Positions 37,676-44,415 of a stretch of 64,000 nt of DNA are shown piece by piece. Made by a program: the position numbers and the translations under genes. Under the pieces are notes generated by a model that did not search any database, had not been told where the DNA came from, and was given only the letters and a program-made list of their open reading frames with translations. The first letter of the stretch is position 1, and each line of letters begins with the position of its first letter. The stretch spans positions 284,111-348,110 of the forward strand of contig JAFLDB010000002.1 in NCBI GenBank assembly GCA_017302615.1, given 5' to 3'. The DNA comes from Sphingomonadales bacterium. Lineage in GTDB: Bacteria; Pseudomonadota; Alphaproteobacteria; Sphingomonadales; Sphingomonadaceae.

Positions 37676-38580
37676 TGAGCCATCCGATTCTTGTCCCCCT
37701 ACCGGGATACGAGCAACTCGCCGCGAGCATTTCCGGCGCAACAGGCGCGGAAATCGGCGCTTTGGAGCTGCGCGATTTTCCCGATGGTGAGAGCTATTTG
37801 CGCTTCGCCTGTGATGTCGCGGGTCGCTCGGTCATCCTGCTGTGTTCGCTGGCACGCCCCAACAATCGCATCCTGCCGCTGCTCTTTGCGGCCGATGCCG
37901 CCAGGGACCTCGGTGCAGGCGAAGTAGGGCTGGTGGCGCCCTATCTTGCCTACATGCGCCAGGACCGGCGCTTCAATCCCGGGGAGGCGATCACCTCGCA
38001 GAGCTTTGCTCGTCTGCTTTCGGGCGGGTTCGATTGGCTTGTCACCGTCGACCCGCACCTCCACCGCTATCCCTCACTCGATGCCATTTATACGATTCCC
38101 GCGCGGGTCGTCCACGCCGCCCCGTCGACCGCGCACTGGATCGAGGCCAATGTCAAAGATCCGGTCATCGTCGGCCCCGATGTCGAAAGCGAACAATGGG
38201 TTCGGGAAGTCGCCGAACTGGCCGGTGCCCCGCATTTCGTGCTGAGCAAGACCAGGGCGGGCGACAGGGACGTGGCTGTCGTCCTCCCCGACATCGCGCC
38301 CTACGCCGGGCGAAATCCGGTGCTGGTTGACGACATCGGATCGTCTGGCCAGACGCTGGTCGCAGCCGCGCGCTGTCTCGCGCGCGCTGGCCTTGAGCCC
38401 CGTTACTGTATCGTTGTTCATGCCCTGTTTGACCGAAGCACCGCCGAGATTTTCGGCGAGCTTCCAATGCGCATTGTCAGCACGGACACCGTCCCACACG
38501 CCTCCAACGGGATCGCGCTAACCAGCGCTCTCGCTACTGCGATCGAACAGATGCGCTGGAACATGAGCCCGCGGACCTAG
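37672..38580 (+). CDS. PRPP-synthetase-like protein
   Basis: 302 residues (ATG 37672, second ATG 37675), overlapping the preceding stop. Type I Prs fold: ELRDFPDGESYLRF (ATP site), YLAYMRQDRRFNPGEAITS, VDPHLHR, and the PRPP loop VLVDDIGSSGQTL. In classical Prs this loop reads VDDMIDTGGT, so the ribose-5-phosphate-binding residues are altered. It may use another pentose phosphate, for instance ribose 1,5-bisphosphate from the enzyme next door; that is a hypothesis. Last gene of the 30462-38580 unit. Confidence 0.85.
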   Translation: MMSHPILVPLPGYEQLAASISGATGAEIGALELRDFPDGESYLRFACDVAGRSVILLCSLARPNNRILPLLFAADAARDLGAGEVGLVAPYLAYMRQDRRFNPGEAITSQSFARLLSGGFDWLVTVDPHLHRYPSLDAIYTIPARVVHAAPSTAHWIEANVKDPVIVGPDVESEQWVREVAELAGAPHFVLSKTRAGDRDVAVVLPDIAPYAGRNPVLVDDIGSSGQTLVAAARCLARAGLEPRYCIVVHALFDRSTAEIFGELPMRIVSTDTVPHASNGIALTSALATAIEQMRWNMSPRT

Positions 38581-38758
38581 AAGCCTGACCGTTTATCGTC
38601 GTGACTCGCGGCCCAAGCGCCATGCTGCGCGGTATAACCATGCCAACACGCCGAAGCCGATAGAAGCGGTCAGCAATCGCTTTTGGAACGCCGCTTGGAA
38701 TGGGGCCGCTGCAAAAAGGCGAACACGTTGCTGATCACGTACAACACAAGGCCATTTT

Positions 38759-38785
38759 CGAGGGATACTTGCCGCCGCTGCGTAT
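38759..38785 (+). promoter_or_regulatory. ECF-type promoter in the 38.6-39.6 kb gap
   Basis: CGAGGG, 16 bases, CGTAT, CAG. Identical in layout to the copper promoters. Transcription would start near 38792, just before an AGGAGAG and the GTG at 38813, and run on towards gnd-manA. Confidence 0.65.
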
Positions 38786-39000
38786 CAGTTAGCAGCAACG
38801 AGGAGAGCCAAGGTGCTCGACATTTGGCAGCCGAAATATCGACGGGAAAAAAGCCGCCGTTTCTGCTCGACGCCCCTTTCGCTGGCCGCGTTCACCAGTT
38901 GCCGGGATGGCCCCGAAAGCACGAACGCGCGCGCGGGATGATGGCGCATTGCCCCGTCTCGCTCCATCCCCGAGGCGGGGTTCCGTTTGAGGAGGAGAGA

Positions 39001-39222
39001 ATGCGTTGTAGTGATCGCGGCAAGATGCCGTTTCTCCCCAGAAGAGCTCCACGAGCGGCGGTCTCGCTGAACTGCCGCATCCAGCTCACTGATGCGCGCA
39101 CGCATGCTCGCGGTCGGCGAAATCTGGAACAGCCAGGCGTCAGTGCGGGAGCAATCGGCTCCGCTGTGGCGTTCCGAGTGCAGTGTGTTCGGTTCCAATC
39201 AGCCGAGCGCTCTGTTCGGTGA
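39001..39222 (+). CDS. Small hypothetical protein, faint PilZ resemblance
   Basis: 73 residues behind an excellent GGAGGAG ribosome site. The segment RRAPRAAVSLNCRIQL resembles the RxxxR start of PilZ domains, but the second PilZ motif (D/NxSxxG) is not seen, and the rest is Arg-rich. It may be a degenerate or frameshifted gene expressed from the promoter at 38759. Weak call. Confidence 0.3.
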   Translation: MRCSDRGKMPFLPRRAPRAAVSLNCRIQLTDARTHARGRRNLEQPGVSAGAIGSAVAFRVQCVRFQSAERSVR

Positions 39223-39296
39223 CCTTTACGGGTACCCTTGGATCCGATGGCGAAATCGAGGCGATTGATAAGCTCTCGATCGCCACGATCGGTACT

Positions 39297-39328
39297 TTGA
39301 CCTTGGACGCGGGCAGTGACGCCGATTC
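39297..39328 (+). promoter_or_regulatory. Possible MerR-geometry operator, copy d
   Basis: TTGACCTTGGAC, the first 12 bases identical to copy c, but the right half of the dyad is poor and the -10 (CGATTC) weak. It lies 260 bases before gnd. Could be a decayed site or coincidence. Confidence 0.3.
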
Positions 39329-39589
39329 TCGCCATCCCGGTAGACCGCTGGGGTCGGCCCCTCCTGTCCATACCCTTTGGCGCAATTTCTTGCGGTACGA
39401 TCCGTTCGTGCCGAACTGGCTCAAAATTGACCGCTTGATGCACGCGGTCGGCCAGGACCACGGCGACACGGCGGTGCTCGGCAGCCGCGAACGGCGCGTC
39501 CTGCGTGTCCATCTGAAGCACGGCGGCTACGGCATTTCGGCGCTGCAGGCAGTGGTCAACGCCGCCCTCGTGACACAAAGGAGATTCAC

Positions 39590-40576
39590 ATGAAACTTGC
39601 AATGATCGGCCTCGGCCGGATGGGTGCGAATATTACCCGGCGCTTGATGCGCGGTGGCCACGAGGTGGTCGTTTTCGACCGCAATGCGAGAGCTGTCGAT
39701 GCGCTGGTCGAAGAAGGCGCGCGGGCCGCCACTTCGCTCGCTGCGGCGGCTAGCCAACTGCCGACGCCCCGCATCTTCTGGGTGATGCTGCCCGCAGGGG
39801 AACCCACCGAGACGACGGTTGACCTGCTCAAAGCAGAAGCGAAAACGGGTGACATCATCATCGACGGGGGCAATAGCTTCTACAAGGACGATGTCCGGCG
39901 CGCGCAAGAACTCGCCGAATTGGGTATTGCTTATGTCGATGTCGGCACCTCGGGGGGCGTGTGGGGGCTCGAGCGCGGCTACTGCATGATGATCGGCGGC
40001 GACAAGGCCGTGGTCGACCTGCTCGATCCCCTCTTTGATGCGCTGGCGCCTGGAATTGGCACGATCGCCCGCACCCCCAACCGGATGGAACAGGAAGGCG
40101 AGGATCCCCGTGCCGAGAAAGGCTATATCCATGCCGGGCCAGCCGGTGCCGGCCATTTCGTGAAGATGGTCCACAACGGTATCGAATATGGGTTGATGCA
40201 GGCGTATGCTGAGGGGTTTGACATCTTAAAGGGCAAAAGTTCCGACAAGCTGCCCGAAGGCGAACGCTTCGATCTCAACCTGACCGATATCGCCGAGGTG
40301 TGGCGGCGCGGCAGCGTCATTTCCTCCTGGCTGCTCGATCTCACTGCGGCTGCGCTCGCCAAGGATCAGATGCTCTGCGAGTTTTCGGGTCGGGTAGCGG
40401 ACTCTGGCGAGGGGCATTGGACGATCGAGGCGGCAATGGAAGAGTGCGTTCCAGTACATGTCCTGTCCGCAGCGCTGTTCGCGCGCTATCGCAGCCGGGT
40501 TGACCATACCTTTGGCGACCAGGTGCTGTCGGCGATGCGCTTCGGTTTCGGTGGCCATGTCGAGATGCCGCAGTGA
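39590..40576 (+). CDS. gnd: 6-phosphogluconate dehydrogenase, short decarboxylating type
   Basis: 328 residues; AAGGAG before ATG 39590. Rossmann motif [15 protein letters not shown], substrate loop [10 protein letters not shown], and the catalytic [16 protein letters not shown]. The short (about 300-330) Gnd class is often NAD-dependent and works in the oxidative pentose phosphate route, giving ribulose 5-phosphate, CO2 and a reduced nucleotide. Its last codons run directly into a manC remnant, marking a past recombination. Confidence 0.95.
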   Translation: MKLAMIGLGRMGANITRRLMRGGHEVVVFDRNARAVDALVEEGARAATSLAAAASQLPTPRIFWVMLPAGEPTETTVDLLKAEAKTGDIIIDGGNSFYKDDVRRAQELAELGIAYVDVGTSGGVWGLERGYCMMIGGDKAVVDLLDPLFDALAPGIGTIARTPNRMEQEGEDPRAEKGYIHAGPAGAGHFVKMVHNGIEYGLMQAYAEGFDILKGKSSDKLPEGERFDLNLTDIAEVWRRGSVISSWLLDLTAAALAKDQMLCEFSGRVADSGEGHWTIEAAMEECVPVHVLSAALFARYRSRVDHTFGDQVLSAMRFGFGGHVEMPQ

Positions 40577-40760
40577 CAGCTTCCAGGGCCGGATCGACCA
40601 GCGCAATTGCCGCAATGTGCTGGTCAGCAGCGATGGCCCGCGCGTCTCGGTCATCGCGCTCGACGACGTGATCGTGGCGGTTGACGGCGACGAGGTTCTG
40701 GTCGCGAGCCGCAGCGGCACGCAGCAGGTCGGCAAGCAGCCCGGAGCGGCCAACCAGTGA
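40572..40760 (+). pseudogene. 3' remnant of mannose-1-phosphate guanylyltransferase gene
   Basis: In the frame ending at the TGA 40758-40760, about 62 codons read [21 protein letters not shown]...VIALDDVIVAVDGDEVLVASR, the C-terminal beta-helix repeat of ManC-type GDP-mannose pyrophosphorylases. Similarity begins exactly at the gnd stop; the catalytic nucleotidyltransferase domain is absent. Its TGA overlaps the GTG of manA, the intact manC-manA coupling. A manC gene was apparently replaced by gnd here. Confidence 0.7.
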
Positions 40761-41572
40761 GCGCTCGGCGGGCCACGCGGATGGTTGCCAAGCCATGGGG
40801 CAGAGATCGCCTGCCACCGCCGTTCATTAACCCATCGGGCGCGAGGATCGGCGAAGTGTGGTTCGAGCCCCCTGCCGAACTCGACGGGCTTCTGGTCAAG
40901 TATATCTTCACGTCAGAGGCACTCTCGGTCCAGGTCCATCCTTCGGATGCCCAGACGCTGGCTGCCGGGCTCGGCCGCCAAGGCAAGGAAGAATGCTGGC
41001 TGGTGATTGATGCCGAGCCCGGGGCGGCTTTGGGGATCGGCTTTACCAAGCCTCTGGAAGCTGACGCGATGCGCGCTGCCGCGCTCGACGGCTCGATCGA
41101 GCATCTGCTCGAATGGCATCCGGTCAAGGCGGGGGACTACTTTTATATCCCGGCGAACACAGTCCATGCGATCGGGGCCGGGATCAGCCTGATCGAGGTC
41201 CAGCAGGACAGCGACATCACTTATCGGCTTTACGATTACGGGCGTCCGCGCGAACTTCATCTGGACGAAGGGGTAGCCGTCGCATTGGGCGCGGCGCATC
41301 CCGCCAAGCTGCGCTTCCATCTCGGCGCGGATGGCCCTTTGCAGCTGGTTGAAGGGCCGCATTTCAGACTGGACCGAATCGACGGGGGATTACCTGCATC
41401 CGTTGCCCGGCGCTATGCCGGCGGGCCAGCGCTGGTGATCCCGCTCAGTGGCGATGTGACGATTGCGGGCGAGCCTATTGCCCGAGGTGAATGCGGTCTG
41501 GCAACGTCGGTCGCAGCCCTGAAAGTGCCGGATGGGGTAAAGGCCCTGATTGCTGCGACCTGCCGCTCTTAG
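40757..41572 (+). CDS. manA: Class I mannose-6-phosphate isomerase
   Basis: 271 residues from GTG 40757 (GTGA overlap with the manC remnant). Short cupin-type ManA: AKPWGRDRLPPPF, GEVWFEPP, LSVQVHPSDAQ with a zinc His, HAIGAGISLIEVQQDSDITYRLYDYGRPRELH. Interconverts mannose 6-phosphate and fructose 6-phosphate. Supplies or drains mannose for the GT4/GH130 module upstream. Confidence 0.93.
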   Translation: MSARRATRMVAKPWGRDRLPPPFINPSGARIGEVWFEPPAELDGLLVKYIFTSEALSVQVHPSDAQTLAAGLGRQGKEECWLVIDAEPGAALGIGFTKPLEADAMRAAALDGSIEHLLEWHPVKAGDYFYIPANTVHAIGAGISLIEVQQDSDITYRLYDYGRPRELHLDEGVAVALGAAHPAKLRFHLGADGPLQLVEGPHFRLDRIDGGLPASVARRYAGGPALVIPLSGDVTIAGEPIARGECGLATSVAALKVPDGVKALIAATCRS

Positions 41573-41625
41573 CCCGGCAAGGTAAGGCACACCTCGATCG
41601 GTCCCAGCGCCTTGGCGCAGGGGAA

Positions 41626-41651
41626 CTGGGGGGACCCGAGAGGCCCCCCAG
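41626..41651. terminator. Hairpin between convergent manA and DUF411 genes
   Basis: Stem CTGGGGGG/CCCCCCAG, ten-base loop. Placed between two convergent operons, so probably a bidirectional terminator although a T-run is missing. Confidence 0.6.
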
Positions 41652-41672
41652 CGATCCCAGTGGCGATAGGGA

Positions 41673-42107
41673 TCAATGCCTCGCGTAGACCGTCTGACCC
41701 GATGCTCCAAACATGTAGACGTTGTAACGCTGGGGATTCTGGCCCGGCACTTCCATTCCCGGCGAGCCAAGCGGCATTCCACCGACGGCGAGACCGGTCG
41801 CGCCCCTGGGCTTTGTGGCCAGGAAACGCTTCACGTCGGCAATCGGCACATGGCCCTCGAATGCCATGCCATCGATGATGGCGGTGTGGCAGGACCGGAG
41901 CGGCGGCGTAATGCCGAGCCGGGTCTGAAGCGCGGCCCGGTTGCTGTCATCGACGGTTTTGATGGTGCGGCCGAGAGCGGCTTTCACCTGGGCCGCCCAT
42001 TTTTCGCAGCACCCGCAGCCAGGGTCCCGGTGCATCACGGCGGAAGCCGATGCCATGGCGGGTGTAGCGAACAGCGCGAGCGCGCTGGCGAGATGTTTGA
42101 TCTTCAT
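41673..42107 (-). CDS. DUF411 periplasmic metal-binding protein
   Basis: 144 residues; signal peptide to about ASAS (21). The DUF411 signature DPGCGCCEKWAAQVKA carries the C-x-C-C metal site, with MPLGSPGMEVPGQ near the C-terminus. DUF411 proteins accompany copper-resistance genes and are thought to bind copper. Last gene of the copA-copB-PepSY-DUF2946-DUF411 unit. Confidence 0.92.
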   Translation of the reverse strand: MKIKHLASALALFATPAMASASAVMHRDPGCGCCEKWAAQVKAALGRTIKTVDDSNRAALQTRLGITPPLRSCHTAIIDGMAFEGHVPIADVKRFLATKPRGATGLAVGGMPLGSPGMEVPGQNPQRYNVYMFGASGQTVYARH

Positions 42108-42155
42108 TTGGTAGCTCCTGATTTGGTCTAAATGGATTGGGAGTGCGGATGGGAA

Positions 42156-42467
42156 CTAGCGCGGCGGCGGAGTGGGCGGCTTGGCAGCGCTCGCGCACGG
42201 CGCCGCTGTAACGCGCTCGGCATGTCCCGTGGATCTTCGGGGGGGAAGCGGGAGTGCACACGGCTTTTCGGCCAATGCGCGAATGCAGGCCGAGCAGGTG
42301 GGCTGCAAAGGCCCGTGTGGCTGCTTGTCCTCCTCGTTCGATCCGCGCGTCATGTCGTGGCACAAGAATGTCAGCTCTGTCGCAGCGACGGCGGTATCAG
42401 CTCTTGCAGGTAGGGTGCCCGGTGCAATCAGCGCGAAGAGCAGAAGAAGGATCGCCCAGACTTTCAC
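42156..42467 (-). CDS. DUF2946-like copper-associated small protein
   Basis: 103 residues from GTG 42467, overlapping the PepSY stop (GTGA). N-terminal membrane/signal segment VWAILLLLFALIAPGTLPARA, then FLCHDMTRGSNEE and PTCSACIRALAEKPCALP: His and several Cys. The frame could begin 33 codons upstream but that part only overlaps PepSY. Copper handling is inferred from context. Confidence 0.65.
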   Translation of the reverse strand: MKVWAILLLLFALIAPGTLPARADTAVAATELTFLCHDMTRGSNEEDKQPHGPLQPTCSACIRALAEKPCALPLPPRRSTGHAERVTAAPCASAAKPPTPPPR

Positions 42468-43180
42468 GCCGAACGCCTTCGACTGCGCAGCGGCCAGCGC
42501 ATCACCAGCAGGACCGATCCGGCCAGGCCCAAAGCCACCGCACCGATCGCAAAGGCCAGAAGCCACCAGCTGTTGAAATCTTCGTGGTTCTGCCAGTCCA
42601 TGATGTGAAGGCCCCAGAAGAAGTCGTAGAGCCGCCAGGTGCTGGTCCGGACTGCAACGATCCGCCCGGTGGAGGCCGAGACGAACACCCTCGTGCGGTC
42701 CGCATCCTCGAAGGCGATCCGCCAGGCAGGAAGCGCCTCCTTATACTCGGTGCTCTCGGCTGTGACGAGAACCGCGCCCGATGCTGGCCTGGTTGCGCCC
42801 TTCCAGGCCGCTTGCGCTATCCGGGTTGCCGTTGGCGCGTCGATCGGCGCCACTTTCTTGCCGGTGGCATTGAACAGCAGAATGCCGTCTCGGGTCTTCA
42901 CCTCGGCTACGGGCTGACCATCAAGCACGCGCCAAGTGATGGTTTCGACCGGAGCGCCCGCCTGTGCCAAAAGCCTGTCAGACGATACGGTCACCGTACC
43001 GCGAGGGAGCGCAGCGAACGCCGCGCGATCGACGAGCTGCTCGCCGCGCACCTTTTCAATCGGCAAAAAGCTCATCAGCGCGCCGCTGGCGAACCAGATC
43101 AGCAGCTGCGCGCCGATCACCAGCGACAGCCATTTGTGAACCTTGCTGGCCCCGACATGGAGGCGACGCGAGCGCTGCAC
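42464..43180 (-). CDS. PepSY-domain membrane protein
   Basis: 238 residues. First helix VHKWLSLVIGAQLLIWFASGALMSFLPIE, a PepSY-like periplasmic domain (WRIAFEDADRTRVFVSASTGRIV), and the C-terminal pair LYDFFWGLHIMDWQNHEDFNSWWLLAFAIGAVALGLAGSVLLVMRW. Matches PepSY-associated TM proteins in copper islands; His in both helices may bind haem as in related reductases, which is inferred. 23 bases after copB. Confidence 0.87.
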   Translation of the reverse strand: MQRSRRLHVGASKVHKWLSLVIGAQLLIWFASGALMSFLPIEKVRGEQLVDRAAFAALPRGTVTVSSDRLLAQAGAPVETITWRVLDGQPVAEVKTRDGILLFNATGKKVAPIDAPTATRIAQAAWKGATRPASGAVLVTAESTEYKEALPAWRIAFEDADRTRVFVSASTGRIVAVRTSTWRLYDFFWGLHIMDWQNHEDFNSWWLLAFAIGAVALGLAGSVLLVMRWPLRSRRRSA

Positions 43181-43203
43181 CGCTTGGTCCTCTTAAGCCC
43201 GCG

Positions 43204-44415
43204 TCAGAACCAAAGCCTAACGCCCACGACGAAGTGGGGATCCGATACCTGCCCGCCGTTGGCGCGGGTGAAGCGCGCGGAATCGCCGAACTGCCGGATC
43301 CATTCAAAGCCAATATAGGGCGCAAACTCCTTCTTGATCTCGTAGCGCAGGCGCGCGCCCAGTTCGAGGTTCGATAGTCCGGATCCGACGCCCAGTTCAG
43401 GAATGGTCTGCGCCGAAAAGTTTGCTTCGAGGCGCGGCTGCAGGATCAGTTTCTGCGTCAGCCGAACATCATGGTAGCCTTCAAGCCGGAACCGGAATTC
43501 GCCCTTGTTCGAGAGGAAGGCCGATGCGGTCACTTCGAACCAGTAGGGCGCCAGTCCCTCGACGGCTATGACGGCATAGGTCCGGGACGGATCGGGCTTG
43601 GGGTCATAGCGAATGCCGGCCTGCAAGTTCCAATAGGGGTCGATGGCTCTTGAATAGAGCGCCGAAAGCTCGAGGTCGTCGAGAGGGCCGCGAAACTCGC
43701 CTTCGCCTTCGTATTTGAACACGAACCGGTTGATGTCGCCGCCGAGCCAGGCCTCACCCTCCCAGCGGTAGCTGTCCTTGTTCTTGTGGACCACATATTC
43801 GGCGAGGTCGAAGGACGCGAATGCCACGCTGGTTCCTCCGCTCTCCTTCATCATCTCCTCGCGCGCCCGTGCCATATCCGACGTCGAGTAGACCCGGTCG
43901 GCATACCAGTTGGACGGGGGGGGAGGCGCCGGCGCGTTCCCGGGTTGGAGATCGGTCCCGAGAGCATCTTGCGTCTGTTCCGCCGCAGCGGGAGCTGCCG
44001 CTTTGGGGGTGCAATGCCCCATCTTTGCGTGCTCGGGCGGACAGTCGGGATCGGAGGGCGACGCCTCTGTAGGCTGTCCTTCCATTACCATCCCTGCCAT
44101 TCCGTCATCCGCGCCTGCTTCGGCCGGCTTTGCGGGTTCGGCCGGGTCGGCGGCAGGTATACAGTGCCCCATCCTTGCATGCTCGGCCGTGCACTCCGCA
44201 GCCGGCCTTACAGGACCGGCTGCGGATTCTGGTTTGTGTTCCGTGCCATGGTCCGACATCTCGCCGGAGGGTTTCGGCGGCTGCTTCGCCGGTTTCTTCG
44301 ACATCGGCATGCCCGGCATAGAGCCATGGTCCATGGGCTGCATCGACTGCGCATTGGCCGGGAAGCTGACCATCAGTGCCGTGCCGCCGGCGAGCATCAA
44401 ACGCGAGAGGCTCAT
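43204..44415 (-). CDS. copB: CopB, outer-membrane copper-resistance protein
   Basis: 403 residues from ATG 44415, overlapping the copA stop. Signal peptide ends SFPANAQS; a Met/His-rich region follows (MQPMDHGSMPGMPM). Two copies of C-x3-H-x2-M-x-H-C at C75-C85 and C125-C135. From about 170 the CopB barrel starts (WYADRVYSTSDMARAREEMM; SYRWEGEAWLGGD; NLELGARLRYEIKKEFAPYIGFEW; VVGVRLWF). Binds copper at the outer membrane. A longer open frame upstream is antisense-like noise inside copA. Confidence 0.94.
   Translation of the reverse strand: MSLSRLMLAGGTALMVSFPANAQSMQPMDHGSMPGMPMSKKPAKQPPKPSGEMSDHGTEHKPESAAGPVRPAAECTAEHARMGHCIPAADPAEPAKPAEAGADDGMAGMVMEGQPTEASPSDPDCPPEHAKMGHCTPKAAAPAAAEQTQDALGTDLQPGNAPAPPPPSNWYADRVYSTSDMARAREEMMKESGGTSVAFASFDLAEYVVHKNKDSYRWEGEAWLGGDINRFVFKYEGEGEFRGPLDDLELSALYSRAIDPYWNLQAGIRYDPKPDPSRTYAVIAVEGLAPYWFEVTASAFLSNKGEFRFRLEGYHDVRLTQKLILQPRLEANFSAQTIPELGVGSGLSNLELGARLRYEIKKEFAPYIGFEWIRQFGDSARFTRANGGQVSDPHFVVGVRLWF

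Larger units (their letters stand above)
38581..39589. other. Kilobase without a confident gene
   Basis: Contains a strong ECF-type promoter (38759-38785), a GTG with a good ribosome site at 38813 (42 codons), an ATG with GGAGGAG at 39001 (73 codons) and a motif like the MerR-type operators at 39297. On the minus strand, about 38600-38760 encodes a tail resembling the end of YidC (ENGLVLYVISNVFAFLQR), ending in TGA. A frame at 39183-39593 ends exactly over the gnd start but has no recognisable content. The mixture suggests decayed or small genes. Confidence 0.4.

Noticed and set aside
39183..39593. 136-codon frame ending over the gnd start (ATGA)
   Set aside because: Overlap could be chance (ATG AAA gives TGA in one frame); no similarity recognised, and it contains the operator-like motif.
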